NCBI RefSeq assembly: GCF_001423125.1
Contig: NZ_LMNW01000031.1
Location: forward strand, 182,528 to 246,527
Reading direction: 5' to 3'
From: Duganella sp. Leaf126
Lineage (GTDB): Bacteria > Pseudomonadota > Gammaproteobacteria > Burkholderiales > Burkholderiaceae_D
Length of the DNA: 64,000 nucleotides
Position 1 is the first letter of the stretch, and every line of letters starts with the position of its first letter. The translations under genes and the position numbers were made by a program. The notes under the pieces are model-generated. The model was not told where the DNA came from and searched no databases. It worked only from the letters and a program-made list of their open reading frames with translations. Of this stretch, positions 37,882-46,901 are shown one piece after another.

Positions 37882-40800
37882 CTAGCGTTGCATCGACTCC
37901 CACACTTTTTGCAGGCGCTTGACCGAGACCGGCATCGGGGTGCGCAGTTCCTGGGCGAACAGGGAAACGCGCAGTTCTTCCAGCATCCAGCGGAACTCGA
38001 CCAGTTTCGGGTCGGTGTTCTTGCCGGCGCTCTTGTCGCGGTGCAGGCGCAGGTACGGCGCAGCAGCGGACTGCCAGTCGGCCATCAGCCTGGCGTCGCG
38101 GGCGGGGTCGGCGCGCAGCTTTTCGATGCGCACGTTCATCGCCTTCAGGTAACGCGGGAAGTGCGCGAGCTGGCTGTAGTCGTTGTCGGACAGGAAGCGC
38201 TTGTGCACCAGTCCCTGCAACTGGGCCTGCATGTCGCTGGCAGCCGCTGGCGGCAAGCCTTGCAGGCGCTTGGGCAGGCCGTGGAACTCGGTCAGCACCT
38301 GCGACAGCAGGCGCGCCACTTCGTTCACCAGCAGCACCAAGCGCGACTTGCCCTCGTCCTTGCGCTTGCTGAAACTGGCGGCATCGACCGGCAGCGGATC
38401 CTGCAAACAGGCGATGTCGAGCGCCTTGTTGATGATCTCGTCGCGCAGTTCTTCCTGCGTGCCCATGGCCATGTACTGCATGCCCATCTGCTGCAGATTC
38501 GGGATGCTTTTCTCGATGAACTTGATCTGGTCCTTCATCTGCAGCGCGAACAGCCGGCGCAGTCCCTGGCGATGGATGCGCGCGGCCACCGTCGGGTCGT
38601 CGAACACTTCGAGGTCGCAGTGGGTGCGCTTGTCCACCAGCGCCGGGAAGCCGATCAGCGTGAGCTTGCCCTGCGGGATTTCGAGCAGCTCCGGCAATTC
38701 GCCGAAGGTCCAGTTGGTGAGATTGGTGAGGTTGGACGGCTCGGCAGCACCAGCCTGGGACGCAGCAGCATGCGCTGCGCTGGCCGACTTGCCGGCCGTC
38801 GCAGCAAACGGCTGGGCAGCCCCCGCCTTGCCACCGACGCCGGGGCGGGCGCCGTTGGCCGGCTGGGCGGCAGCCGACAGCGCGGCCGACGACACGGTCG
38901 TGCCCGACGTCTCCGCCATCTTCTGGAAACTCTCGCGCGCCTGGGCGCCGAATTCGGCCTGCAGCGTGGCCAGGTTGCGGCCCATGTCAAGCTGCCGGCC
39001 GTGCTCGTCGATCACCTTGAAATTCATGAAGTGGTGGGCGGGCAAGGTCTCCGGCTTGAAGTCGGTGGTCAGCACGGCAATCGTCAGCTGCTTGCGGATG
39101 TCGGCGATGATGGCGTCGATCAGGTCGCCCCGGCCGAAGATGCCGGCCTCGTTCACGCGTTCGCAGAATTTTGCCGCGTAGTCGGGCAGCGGCACGCAGT
39201 GGCGGCGCAGCTTTTGCGGCAAGGATTTCAGCAGCAGGTGCACCTTCTCTTTCAGCATGCCCGGCACCAGCCATTCGCAGCGCTCGCGCGGCAGCTGGTT
39301 CAGCGCATACAACGGCACGGCCAGCGTGACGCCATCGCGCACGCTGCCCGGCTCGAAGTGGTAAGTGAGCGCCAGTTCCAGCCCGGTGACCGACATGATC
39401 TTCGGGAACAGCTCGGTGGTGACGCCGGCCGCTTCGTGGCGCATCAGTTCGTCGCGATTGAGGTACAGCAGCCGTGGCTCAGCCGCGGTGGCGTCCTTGT
39501 GCCATTTTTCGAAGCCGGCGCCGTTGACCACGTCGGCCGGAATCAGCTTGTCGTAGAAGGCCGCGATCAGTTCGTCATCGACCAGCACGTCCAGCCGGCG
39601 CGACTTGTGCTCGAGGTTTTCGATTTCCCTGATCAGTTTGTGGTTGTGGGCGAAGAACGGCGCGCGCGTGTCGTAGTCGCCGCCGACCAGTGCATCGCGG
39701 ATGAAGATCTCGCGCGCTTCGACCGGATTGAAGGCGCCGTAGTTGATGCGGCGCTGGCTATACACGACCAGCCCGTACAGCGTGGCGCGTTCGGACGCGG
39801 TCACCTGCGCCGAGCGTTTTTCCCAGCGCGGCTCGCCCCACGATTTTTTCAGCAGGTGGCCGCCCACTTTTTCCAGCCATTCGGGCTCGATGCGGGCCAC
39901 GCAGCGCGCATACAGCCGCGTGGTATCGACCAGCTCGGCCGCCATGATCCACTTGCCCGGCTTTTTCAGCAGCGACGAACCGGGCCAGATGTGGAACTTG
40001 ATGCCGCGCGCACCGAGGTAGCCGGCGCCCGGCTCGTCCTCGCTCTTGAAGCCGATATTGCCAAGCAGGCCGGTCAGCAGCGCCAGGTGCAGGTTTTCGT
40101 AGGTGGCCGGCGCTTCGTTCACGCGCCAGCCCTGCTCCTTGACCAGCGTGATCAGTTGCGAGTGCACGTCGCGCCATTCGCGCAGGCGCAGCTGCGACAG
40201 GAAATTGGCGCGGCAGTTGTCCATCAGCTGGCGGTTGGTTTTCTTGTGCTCGATGGCGTTCTCGAACCAGCGCCAGATCTTCAGGTAGCTGAGGAATTCG
40301 GACTTTTCATCGGCGAATTTCTTGTGCGCCTCGTCGGCCGCCTGCTGGTGTTCGAGCGGCCGGTCGCGCGGGTCCTGCACCGACAGCGCGGAAGCGATGA
40401 TCAGCACTTCGCTCAGGCACACGTTGTCGAGCGCGGCGAGGATCATGCGGCCCACGCGCGGGTCGAGCGGCAGCTTGGCCAGCTTGCGGCCCAGTGCCGT
40501 GAGCTGGTTGTAGTCGTCCACCGCGCCCAGTTCCTGCAGCAGCTGGTAGCCGTCGGCAATCGCGCGCGCCAGCGGCGGCTCGATGAAGGGGAAGCTTTCG
40601 ACGTCGGTCAGGTGCAGCGATTTCATGCGCAGGATGACCGACGCCAGCGACGAGCGCAAAATTTCCGGCTCGGTGAATTTCGGCCGCTGCAGGAAATCCT
40701 GCTCGTCGTACAGGCGGATACAGACGCCGTCGGCCACGCGGCCGCACCGGCCGGCGCGCTGGTTGGCGGCCGACTGCGCGATCGGCTCGATCTGCAGCTG

Positions 40801-43239
40801 CTCGACCTTGTTGCGGTAGCTGTAGCGCTTGACGCGCGCCAGGCCGGCATCGACCACGTAGCGGATGCCGGGCACGGTCAGCGAGGTCTCGGCCACGTTG
40901 GTGGCCAGCACGATGCGGCGCGCGTTGGTGAGCTTGAATACGCGCTCCTGCTCCTCGGCCGACAGCCGGGCGAACAGCGGCAGGATTTCCACGTGCGGCG
41001 GATGGTGCTTGCGCAGCGCCTCGGCCGTGTCGCGGATCTCGCGCTCGCCGGGCAGGAATACCAGCACGTCGCCGGAACCGATGCGCGCCAACTCATCGAC
41101 CGCATCGACCACGGCGTCCATCAGGTCGCGCTTCTCGCGCGCGGCAGCGGTGCGCTGGCCCTTGCCTTCGGCATTGGCGATGGCTGCCGCGTTGCCGCCC
41201 GGGTTGGCCTTGCTGGCGACATCGCTGTCGATCGGCCGGTAGCGCACTTCCACCGCGTACAGGCGCCCCGACACCTCGATCACCGGCGCCGGCTTGTCCG
41301 GCGTGCCGAAGTGGCGCGAAAAACGGTCGGCGTCGATGGTGGCCGAGGTGATGATGATTTTCAGGTCGGGCCGGCGCGGCAGCAATTGCTTGAGGTAGCC
41401 GAGCAGGAAGTCGATGTTCAGGCTGCGTTCGTGCGCCTCGTCGATGATGATGGTGTCGTAGGCTTTTAACAGCGGATCGGTCTGGGTTTCGGCCAGCAGG
41501 ATACCGTCGGTCATCAGCTTGACCGACGCGCCCTTTTGCAAGGTATCGGCAAAGCGCACCTTGAAGCCGACGTGCTGGCCCAGCGGCGAATCGAGTTCGG
41601 CCGCGATGCGCTTGGCGGTGGACGAGGCGGCGATCCGGCGCGGCTGGGTGTGGCCGATCAGCCCGTTCTGACCGCGCCCCAGCGCCAGGCAGATCTTCGG
41701 CAGCTGGGTGGTCTTGCCCGAGCCGGTTTCGCCGGAAACGATGATGACCTGGTTGGCCTGCAGCGCAGCGGCGATCTCGTGTCGGCGGCCCGAGACGGGC
41801 AAGTCTTCCGGGAACGTGATCGGCGGCAGCGGGTTGCGTAAGTTGCGCTCGGCCTCGCGGTCCGCCGCGCGCGCAGCCTGCTCCGCCGGCGTCAGACGCG
41901 CGCGGCCCGGCGACGCCCCCGTTCCCTTGCCGTGGCCCGCGGCGCCAGCAGACACAGCGGAGGATCGCTCGCCACCGGATGGCGGCCCCTTCGGCGCAAC
42001 GCGGCTCGATGAAACGCTTCCGCTGCGGGCCTGGACGCCGGCGCCTGCGCCAGCGTTCGCGCCGCCGCTCCTGGCAGCGTTCGCGCCAGCGCCAGTGCCA
42101 GCGGTGTCAGCGCTACTGCCAGCAGTGGCGTCAGCGCTTGTGCCAAGGGTATTGCCACTACCCGCGGCGGTGTCAGTGTTTGTGCCCGCGGTAGCCCCGG
42201 CGCTTGCGCCAGCAGTAGTCCCGGCGTTGGTGCCAATGACGGCGCGAGCGCCGGTGCCAGCGCTGGTGCCCAGAGGGCTGCCGGTGCTGGCGCCCAGATC
42301 AGCGCTTGTGCCAGTGGTGGCGCTAGCATCAGTGCCAGCGCCCAGGGTGCTGCCGGTGCCAGTGTCCAGACCAGCGTTGGTGGCATCGCTGGCGCCCGCA
42401 TTCGTGCGCAAAGCGGTGGTGCTGCTTGCGCGAACGGCGGCGCCTGCGCGGGTTCCTGCGCTGGCGCCGGCAGTCTTTCCGGCAGTCGCTGGCGTCGCTG
42501 GTGCACGCTGATCGCGTCCGCCGTTGCCGGTAGCCGGCCGGACGGCCCGTTCACCTGGCGCCGGGCCCTCGGCGCCAGATGCCGGGCGGGCGGCAGGCGC
42601 GCGGTCGCCGCGTCCCTCGCCCGCAAATGCACGCGGCGCAGCACCCGCCGTGCCCCGCCCCACAGCAGTGGGGTCAGACACCGTGGTCACTGCCCCCCGC
42701 AGCGCAGCCCAACGGTCGGGAGCCTTGCTTGCGGTCCCCACCGCCGCAGTCCCGGGCGCGGCCCCCTTGGTCGCCATGCCCCACGCCGCAGCCCCACGGT
42801 CCGGTGCCTTGTTCGCTGTCCCCACCACAGTCCCGGTCGCGGGGGCCTTGCCCGCCGCGCCACGTGGTACGCCGCTCGGGTCGGACACCTTGCTTGTCAT
42901 CCCGCGTGGCACGCCGCTCGGGTCGGGCACCTTGCCTGCCGCACCGCGTGGTACGCCGGTCGGGTCAGGCGCCTTGCTTGTCATCCCGCGTGGCACGCCG
43001 CCCGGGTCGGGCACCTTGCTTGTCATCCCCCGTGGTACGCCGCTCGGGTGGGGCACCTTGCCTGCCGCACCGCGTGGCACGCCGCTCGGGTCGGGCACCT
43101 TGGCCGCCGGGCTGTTGCCTCCCGTCTTGACGGGGACGACACCCTTCAATGCCGCCGCCAGCTGGCTGAGCGGGGCGGCAGCGGGACGGCCTGGCGGGGT
43201 GTTCGGGGGGCTTTTAGGCTTGTTGCTGGCTTCTGACAT
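37882..43239 (-). CDS. hrpA: ATP-dependent RNA helicase HrpA with long disordered N-terminal extension
   Basis: A 1785-residue DEAH-box helicase; typical HrpA is about 1300. Residues 46-198 are about eleven 14-residue units of the type KVPDPSGVPRGMTS, followed by Ala/Gly/Thr-rich repeats to about 450. The helicase core then has Walker A GETGSGKTTQ (about 500), DEAHERSL (about 600), TSATIDADRFSRHFG and QRAGRCGRVADG, with HA2, OB and the DUF3418 C-terminal region. A second Ala-rich insertion lies at about 1440-1515. HrpA helps rescue stalled ribosomes and process mRNA. The 45-bp gap to argA must hold both promoters. Confidence 0.95.
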   Translation of the reverse strand: MSEASNKPKSPPNTPPGRPAAAPLSQLAAALKGVVPVKTGGNSPAAKVPDPSGVPRGAAGKVPHPSGVPRGMTSKVPDPGGVPRGMTSKAPDPTGVPRGAAGKVPDPSGVPRGMTSKVSDPSGVPRGAAGKAPATGTVVGTANKAPDRGAAAWGMATKGAAPGTAAVGTASKAPDRWAALRGAVTTVSDPTAVGRGTAGAAPRAFAGEGRGDRAPAARPASGAEGPAPGERAVRPATGNGGRDQRAPATPATAGKTAGASAGTRAGAAVRASSTTALRTNAGASDATNAGLDTGTGSTLGAGTDASATTGTSADLGASTGSPLGTSAGTGARAVIGTNAGTTAGASAGATAGTNTDTAAGSGNTLGTSADATAGSSADTAGTGAGANAARSGGANAGAGAGVQARSGSVSSSRVAPKGPPSGGERSSAVSAGAAGHGKGTGASPGRARLTPAEQAARAADREAERNLRNPLPPITFPEDLPVSGRRHEIAAALQANQVIIVSGETGSGKTTQLPKICLALGRGQNGLIGHTQPRRIAASSTAKRIAAELDSPLGQHVGFKVRFADTLQKGASVKLMTDGILLAETQTDPLLKAYDTIIIDEAHERSLNIDFLLGYLKQLLPRRPDLKIIITSATIDADRFSRHFGTPDKPAPVIEVSGRLYAVEVRYRPIDSDVASKANPGGNAAAIANAEGKGQRTAAAREKRDLMDAVVDAVDELARIGSGDVLVFLPGEREIRDTAEALRKHHPPHVEILPLFARLSAEEQERVFKLTNARRIVLATNVAETSLTVPGIRYVVDAGLARVKRYSYRNKVEQLQIEPIAQSAANQRAGRCGRVADGVCIRLYDEQDFLQRPKFTEPEILRSSLASVILRMKSLHLTDVESFPFIEPPLARAIADGYQLLQELGAVDDYNQLTALGRKLAKLPLDPRVGRMILAALDNVCLSEVLIIASALSVQDPRDRPLEHQQAADEAHKKFADEKSEFLSYLKIWRWFENAIEHKKTNRQLMDNCRANFLSQLRLREWRDVHSQLITLVKEQGWRVNEAPATYENLHLALLTGLLGNIGFKSEDEPGAGYLGARGIKFHIWPGSSLLKKPGKWIMAAELVDTTRLYARCVARIEPEWLEKVGGHLLKKSWGEPRWEKRSAQVTASERATLYGLVVYSQRRINYGAFNPVEAREIFIRDALVGGDYDTRAPFFAHNHKLIREIENLEHKSRRLDVLVDDELIAAFYDKLIPADVVNGAGFEKWHKDATAAEPRLLYLNRDELMRHEAAGVTTELFPKIMSVTGLELALTYHFEPGSVRDGVTLAVPLYALNQLPRERCEWLVPGMLKEKVHLLLKSLPQKLRRHCVPLPDYAAKFCERVNEAGIFGRGDLIDAIIADIRKQLTIAVLTTDFKPETLPAHHFMNFKVIDEHGRQLDMGRNLATLQAEFGAQARESFQKMAETSGTTVSSAALSAAAQPANGARPGVGGKAGAAQPFAATAGKSASAAHAAASQAGAAEPSNLTNLTNWTFGELPELLEIPQGKLTLIGFPALVDKRTHCDLEVFDDPTVAARIHRQGLRRLFALQMKDQIKFIEKSIPNLQQMGMQYMAMGTQEELRDEIINKALDIACLQDPLPVDAASFSKRKDEGKSRLVLLVNEVARLLSQVLTEFHGLPKRLQGLPPAAASDMQAQLQGLVHKRFLSDNDYSQLAHFPRYLKAMNVRIEKLRADPARDARLMADWQSAAAPYLRLHRDKSAGKNTDPKLVEFRWMLEELRVSLFAQELRTPMPVSVKRLQKVWESMQR
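42040..43104 (-). repeat. intragenic tandem repeats in hrpA
   Basis: Between 42645 and 43104 lie about eleven 42-bp units coding K-V/A-P-D-P-S-G-V-P-R-G; the first six (42853-43104) are nearly identical, the rest decayed. From 42040 to 42480 the DNA has shorter GCGCCAGC-type repeats coding Ala/Gly/Thr/Ser. Both keep the reading frame. Confidence 0.8.
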
Positions 43240-43293
43240 TGTTTTTTACAAGTATAGGGTGCGGAATTCGCGCACCGAATTATAATGCCGGTA

Positions 43294-44604
43294 ATGGAAA
43301 ACCCTACCCAATTCGTCCAATGGCTGCGCTCCGTCGCACCGTACATCCACGCCTTCCGCGGCAAGACCTTCGTGGTGGCCTTCCCCGGTGAACTCGTTTC
43401 CGCAGGCGCCCTGCAGGTGCTGGCCCACGACCTGTCGCTGCTGCATGCGCTCGATATCAACGTGACCGTGGTCTATGGCTCGCGCCCGCAGGTGGCCGAG
43501 CAGCTGGCCCTGCGCAATGTCGAGGGCCGCTTCCACAACGGCGTGCGCATCACCGACACGGCCGCCATGGAGTGCGCCAAGGAAGCCGCCGGCGAACTGC
43601 GCCTCGACATCGAGGCCGCGTTCAGCCAGGGGCTGCCGAATACGCCGATGTCGAATGCGGCGATCCGTATCATTTCCGGCAACTTCATCACGGCCAAGCC
43701 GCTCGGCGTGATCGACGGCGTGGACCTGGAACTGACCGGCGTGACACGCAAGGTCGATGCCGAAACCATCCATTCCATCCTCGGCTCGGACGGCCTGGTG
43801 CTGCTCTCCCCGCTCGGCTTCTCGCCCACCGGCGAAGCATTCAACCTGACCATGGAAGACGTGGCGTGCAGCGCGGCGATCGCCCTGCACGCCGACAAGC
43901 TGGTCTTCATCACCGAAACGCCGATGATGACCGACGCCGGCGGCACCGAAATCCGCGAACTGTCGTCGCACATGGCCGAAGCCGTGCTGGACGCCGGCTT
44001 CCTCGACGACGCCACCGCGTTCTACCTGCGCCACTGCATCAAGGCCTGCGACAACGGCGTCGAGCGTTCGCACATCGTGCCGTTTGCCATGGACGGTTCC
44101 GCCCTGCTCGAACTGTTCACCCACGATGGCGTGGGCACCATGATTTCGCATGAAAACCTCGAGTCGCTGCGCAAGGCCACCATCGAGGACGTGGGCGGCA
44201 TCATCAAGCTGATCGAACCGCTGGAAGCGGACGGCACGCTGGTCAAGCGCGGCCGCGAGCTGATTGAGCGCGAAATCGACTATTTCTCCGTCATCGAGCA
44301 CGATGGCGTGATTTTCGGCTGCGCCGCGCTGTACCCGTTCCCCGAGCAGAAAATGGCGGAAATGGCTTGCCTGACCGTCAATCCCGACGTGCAGGCCCAG
44401 GGCGACGGCGAGCGCATCCTGAAACACATGGAAAACCGCGCGCGCGCGCTCGGCGTGACCAAGCTGTTCGTGCTCACCACGCGCACGTCGCACTGGTTCC
44501 AGAAGCGCGGCTTCGTGCCGGCCACGGTGGACGCCCTGCCCAAGGACAGACAGCACATGTATAACTGGCAGCGTAAATCCCAGGTCCTGATCAAGTCTTT
44601 ATAA
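43294..44604 (+). CDS. argA: amino-acid N-acetyltransferase (N-acetylglutamate synthase)
   Basis: A 436-residue classical ArgA: an amino-acid kinase-like domain (about 15-285, KTFVVAFPGELV, VVYGSRPQV, LLSPLGFSPTGEAFNLTMED) and a GNAT acetyltransferase domain (about 295-436, MACLTVNPDVQAQGDGERIL, WFQKRGF). It acetylates glutamate with acetyl-CoA, the first step of arginine synthesis, and is normally feedback-inhibited by arginine. I chose the second ATG (MENPTQFVQW) as the family-like start; ATG 43285 adds three residues. Neither has a Shine-Dalgarno, and a TATAAT (43281-43286) overlaps the first one. Confidence 0.93.
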   Translation: MENPTQFVQWLRSVAPYIHAFRGKTFVVAFPGELVSAGALQVLAHDLSLLHALDINVTVVYGSRPQVAEQLALRNVEGRFHNGVRITDTAAMECAKEAAGELRLDIEAAFSQGLPNTPMSNAAIRIISGNFITAKPLGVIDGVDLELTGVTRKVDAETIHSILGSDGLVLLSPLGFSPTGEAFNLTMEDVACSAAIALHADKLVFITETPMMTDAGGTEIRELSSHMAEAVLDAGFLDDATAFYLRHCIKACDNGVERSHIVPFAMDGSALLELFTHDGVGTMISHENLESLRKATIEDVGGIIKLIEPLEADGTLVKRGRELIEREIDYFSVIEHDGVIFGCAALYPFPEQKMAEMACLTVNPDVQAQGDGERILKHMENRARALGVTKLFVLTTRTSHWFQKRGFVPATVDALPKDRQHMYNWQRKSQVLIKSL

Positions 44605-44629
44605 GTGAATCTCCAGGGGAGGATCCCTT

Positions 44630-44635
44630 TATAAT
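44630..44635 (+). promoter_or_regulatory. -10 element candidate for yggX
   Basis: A perfect TATAAT lies 36 bp before the yggX ATG, after the argA stop. No good -35 is visible, so the promoter is tentative. Confidence 0.35.
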
Positions 44636-44670
44636 GACGTTTTCACGTTACCGCTTTAGGAGCAACCCAG

Positions 44671-44943
44671 ATGGCCCGCACCGTACAATGCATTAAACTC
44701 AACAAGGAAGCCGAGGGCATGGACTTCCCGCCCGTTCCCGGCGAACTGGGCAAAAAGATCTACGAGTCGGTGTCGAAAGAGGCATGGGCTGCGTGGATGA
44801 AGCACCAGACTATGCTGGTCAACGAAAACCGCCTGAACCTGGCCGACCTGCGCGCCCGCAAATACCTGGCGCAGCAGATGGAAAAGCATTTCTTTGGCGA
44901 CGGCGCCGATGCAGCCATGGGCTACGTGCCGCCGACCGAATAA
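44671..44943 (+). CDS. yggX: oxidative damage protection protein / Fe(2+)-trafficking protein YggX
   Basis: A 90-residue protein of the exact family length. The whole sequence matches: [21 protein letters not shown], then [34 protein letters not shown] and the final QQMEKHFFG segment. The conserved Cys7 is present. YggX protects iron-sulfur clusters against superoxide and may help iron handling in the cytoplasm. An AGGAG ribosome site supports the start. It lies 66 bp after argA and just before a paired REP repeat. Confidence 0.95.
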   Translation: MARTVQCIKLNKEAEGMDFPPVPGELGKKIYESVSKEAWAAWMKHQTMLVNENRLNLADLRARKYLAQQMEKHFFGDGADAAMGYVPPTE

Positions 44944-44969
44944 TACGCAGGTAATTCGTCGGGAGTGAG

Positions 44970-45058
44970 TCCGTCATTCCCGCAGAGGCGGCAATCCTGG
45001 TTCGTCGAGCCGACGGCGACCCAGGCACATTGGATCCCCGCCTTCGCGGGGATGACGG
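44970..45058. repeat. paired REP-like inverted repeat
   Basis: Left arm CCGTCATTCCCGCAGAGGCG is inverted as the right arm ending CGCGGGGATGACGG; the right arm itself folds as CCCCGC-CTTC-GCGGGG. It lies between the converging yggX and rpiA genes and could stop transcription from both sides. Confidence 0.75.
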
Positions 45059-45075
45059 AGCCGGCGCAGTAGTCC

Positions 45076-45753
45076 TTAAAACTTCAGGGTTTTCACACCC
45101 TCGGCCATCCCCAGCAGGCACACATTGGCGCCGCGCGCGGCAAACAGCCCCACCGCGATCACGCCCACGATCTGGTTGATCTGCGCTTCCAGCGCCACCG
45201 GGTCGGTAATCGACAGTCCCGACACATCGAGCAGCTGACCGCCATTGTCGGTCACGAACGCCTCGTCGGTCCCCGCTTTCAGACGCAGCTTCGGTACGCC
45301 GCCGAGCGCGGTCAAGGCGCGCGCCACCGCTGCCCGCGCCATCGGCACCACTTCTACAGGCAGCGGGAACTTGCCCAGCACGTCCACCAGCTTGGAACCA
45401 TCGGCGATGCAGACGAACTGCTGCGCGACCGAGGCGACGATTTTTTCACGCGTGAGGGCAGCGCCGCCGCCCTTGATCATGGCGCCGGAAGCGTCGATCT
45501 CGTCGGCGCCGTCGATGTAGACGGCAATCGACGGCACGTCATTGAGGTCATACACCGCGATGCCGTGGCCGCGCAGGCGGGCGGCGGTCGCTTCGGACGA
45601 AGCCACGGTGCCCTTGATGCGGTGCTTGATCTTGGCCAGTTCGTCGATGAAGAAATTGGCGGTGGAGCCGGTACCGACGCCGATGATCTCGTTATCGACC
45701 ACGTAGCCGATGGCGGCACGGGCTACGGCTTGTTTCAGTTCGTCTTGGGTCAT
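45076..45753 (-). CDS. rpiA: ribose-5-phosphate isomerase A
   Basis: A 225-residue isomerase interconverting ribose 5-phosphate and ribulose 5-phosphate in the non-oxidative pentose phosphate pathway. Signature motifs are [15 protein letters not shown] (about 25), [27 protein letters not shown] (about 83-110) with the catalytic Asp/Glu/Lys set, and LPVEVVPMA. Length is as expected. Divergent from the CheY-like gene across 117 bp. Confidence 0.97.
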   Translation of the reverse strand: MTQDELKQAVARAAIGYVVDNEIIGVGTGSTANFFIDELAKIKHRIKGTVASSEATAARLRGHGIAVYDLNDVPSIAVYIDGADEIDASGAMIKGGGAALTREKIVASVAQQFVCIADGSKLVDVLGKFPLPVEVVPMARAAVARALTALGGVPKLRLKAGTDEAFVTDNGGQLLDVSGLSITDPVALEAQINQIVGVIAVGLFAARGANVCLLGMAEGVKTLKF

Positions 45754-45870
45754 GATGTTTTAGGCAGTAAAAAAGAAAGCGGAGGAATCAGTGGCGCTAT
45801 TTTAACGGATAGACACCAGGCAAAACCCGAGTATGCGAGAATGACTGAACAGCCCCAGCCAGGAGGTGAC

Positions 45871-46254
45871 ATGACAGACGTTGCAACGAAGCAAACGAAA
45901 ACCGTGTTGATCGTCGACGACAGCCGCGTCTCGCGCATGATGGCGCGCCAGTACATTCTTCACTTGCAACCGGCATGGCAGGTCGTGGAAGCGGGGACCG
46001 GCGAGGAATCGCTGGACAAGGCGCGCGAAGCGCAGCCCGACCTGGTGCTCATGGACGTCAACATGCCCGGCATGGGCGGCATTGCCGCCGCCGAGCAGTT
46101 GCGGCGGGCCTCGCCCACGCTGCCGATCTCGCTGCTGACCGCCAACGTCCAATCGGCCACCCGCGAGCGGGCCGAGGCGCTGGGGCTGGGTTTCATGGAA
46201 AAGCCGATCACCGAGGCGCGCATCGCCCAGCTGCTGGCGCTGGCGGAAGACTGA
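45871..46254 (+). CDS. CheY-like single-domain response regulator
   Basis: A 127-residue receiver. The acid pair is D16-D17 (VLIVDDSRVSR), the phospho-acceptor Asp62 (LVLMDVNMPGMGG), the switch Thr/Ser region LLTANVQS and the conserved Lys in FMEKPIT. No output domain is present. AGGAGG 4 bp before ATG 45871 sets the start; an in-frame ATG at 45841 is weaker. Next gene starts 1 bp after its stop, so the receiver, the CheC phosphatase and the diguanylate cyclase are one operon. The cognate kinase is not encoded nearby. Confidence 0.93.
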   Translation: MTDVATKQTKTVLIVDDSRVSRMMARQYILHLQPAWQVVEAGTGEESLDKAREAQPDLVLMDVNMPGMGGIAAAEQLRRASPTLPISLLTANVQSATRERAEALGLGFMEKPITEARIAQLLALAED

Positions 46255-46255
46255 C

Positions 46256-46894
46256 ATGGCCGAACTGTCCGAGCTGGAAAACGACGCCCTGATCGAAATT
46301 TTCAATATCGGCGTGGGCCAGGCGGCCGCCTCGATGAGCGCGCTGGTCAACGAGGAAGTCCGGATGTCGGTGCCGTCGATCAGCTTCGTCAACCGCACCG
46401 AGGCGGCGCGGCTGCTGGGCAGCCGGCTGGCGGCCGAGGCCGATGCGCCGGACCGCATCTGCGGCGTCAGCCAGCACTACGAGGGCGCCTTCGATACCGA
46501 GGCCATCCTCATGTTCCCCGAAGACAAAAGCCTGGAACTGGTGCGCCTGATGGTCGGAGAGACCGTGCCACTGCAGGAACTGACCGACATGGAGCAGGAA
46601 GCCATGTGCGAGATCGGCAACATCATCCTCAATGCCTGCATCGGCACGCTGGCCAATGTCTTCCAGCAGGAGCTGCGCGGCTCCCTGCCCGAATACCACG
46701 TCGGCACCAGCGACGACATCCTTGGCATTGCCGGCAGCGAGCCGGACAGCGTAGTGCTGATGCTGCACATCGACTTCGCGCTCGACAAGCACCAGATCCT
46801 CGGCTACGTCGCCTTCGTGCTCGACGTCTCGGCGCTGCACGACCTGAAGGAGCAGATCAACCGCTACATCGCGCGCGCGATGGGACAGGCCTGA
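46256..46894 (+). CDS. CheC-family phosphatase of CheY-P
   Basis: A 212-residue CheC-like protein. Both halves carry the CheC/CheX/FliY active-site motif (D/S)xxxExxN-x22-P: D10, E14, N17, P40 in the first; E115, E119, N122, P145 in the second (Glu instead of Asp/Ser at the first position). The family dephosphorylates CheY-P. Its neighbour 1 bp upstream encodes a stand-alone receiver, so that protein is the likely substrate. CheC is mostly known from Bacillus and archaeal chemotaxis; here there are no other che genes close by. Confidence 0.88.
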   Translation: MAELSELENDALIEIFNIGVGQAAASMSALVNEEVRMSVPSISFVNRTEAARLLGSRLAAEADAPDRICGVSQHYEGAFDTEAILMFPEDKSLELVRLMVGETVPLQELTDMEQEAMCEIGNIILNACIGTLANVFQQELRGSLPEYHVGTSDDILGIAGSEPDSVVLMLHIDFALDKHQILGYVAFVLDVSALHDLKEQINRYIARAMGQA

Positions 46895-46901
46895 GGTGGG
46901 C

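Noticed and set aside
36799..41469. A 1556-codon open frame on the plus strand opposite hrpA
   Set aside because: It is the antisense of a well-matched helicase gene, has low-complexity His/Arg/Val-rich translation and no domain. GC-rich codon bias leaves such mirror frames open.
42645..43104. The 42-bp tandem repeats as a CRISPR or iteron array
   Set aside because: Units are contiguous with no spacers, stay in frame in hrpA and differ by coding changes.
42524..43285. Repetitive plus-strand frames opposite the hrpA repeat region (APRGTPLGSGTL-type repeats)
   Set aside because: They arise because 42-bp units keep all frames open; the strand is fixed by the continuous helicase frame.
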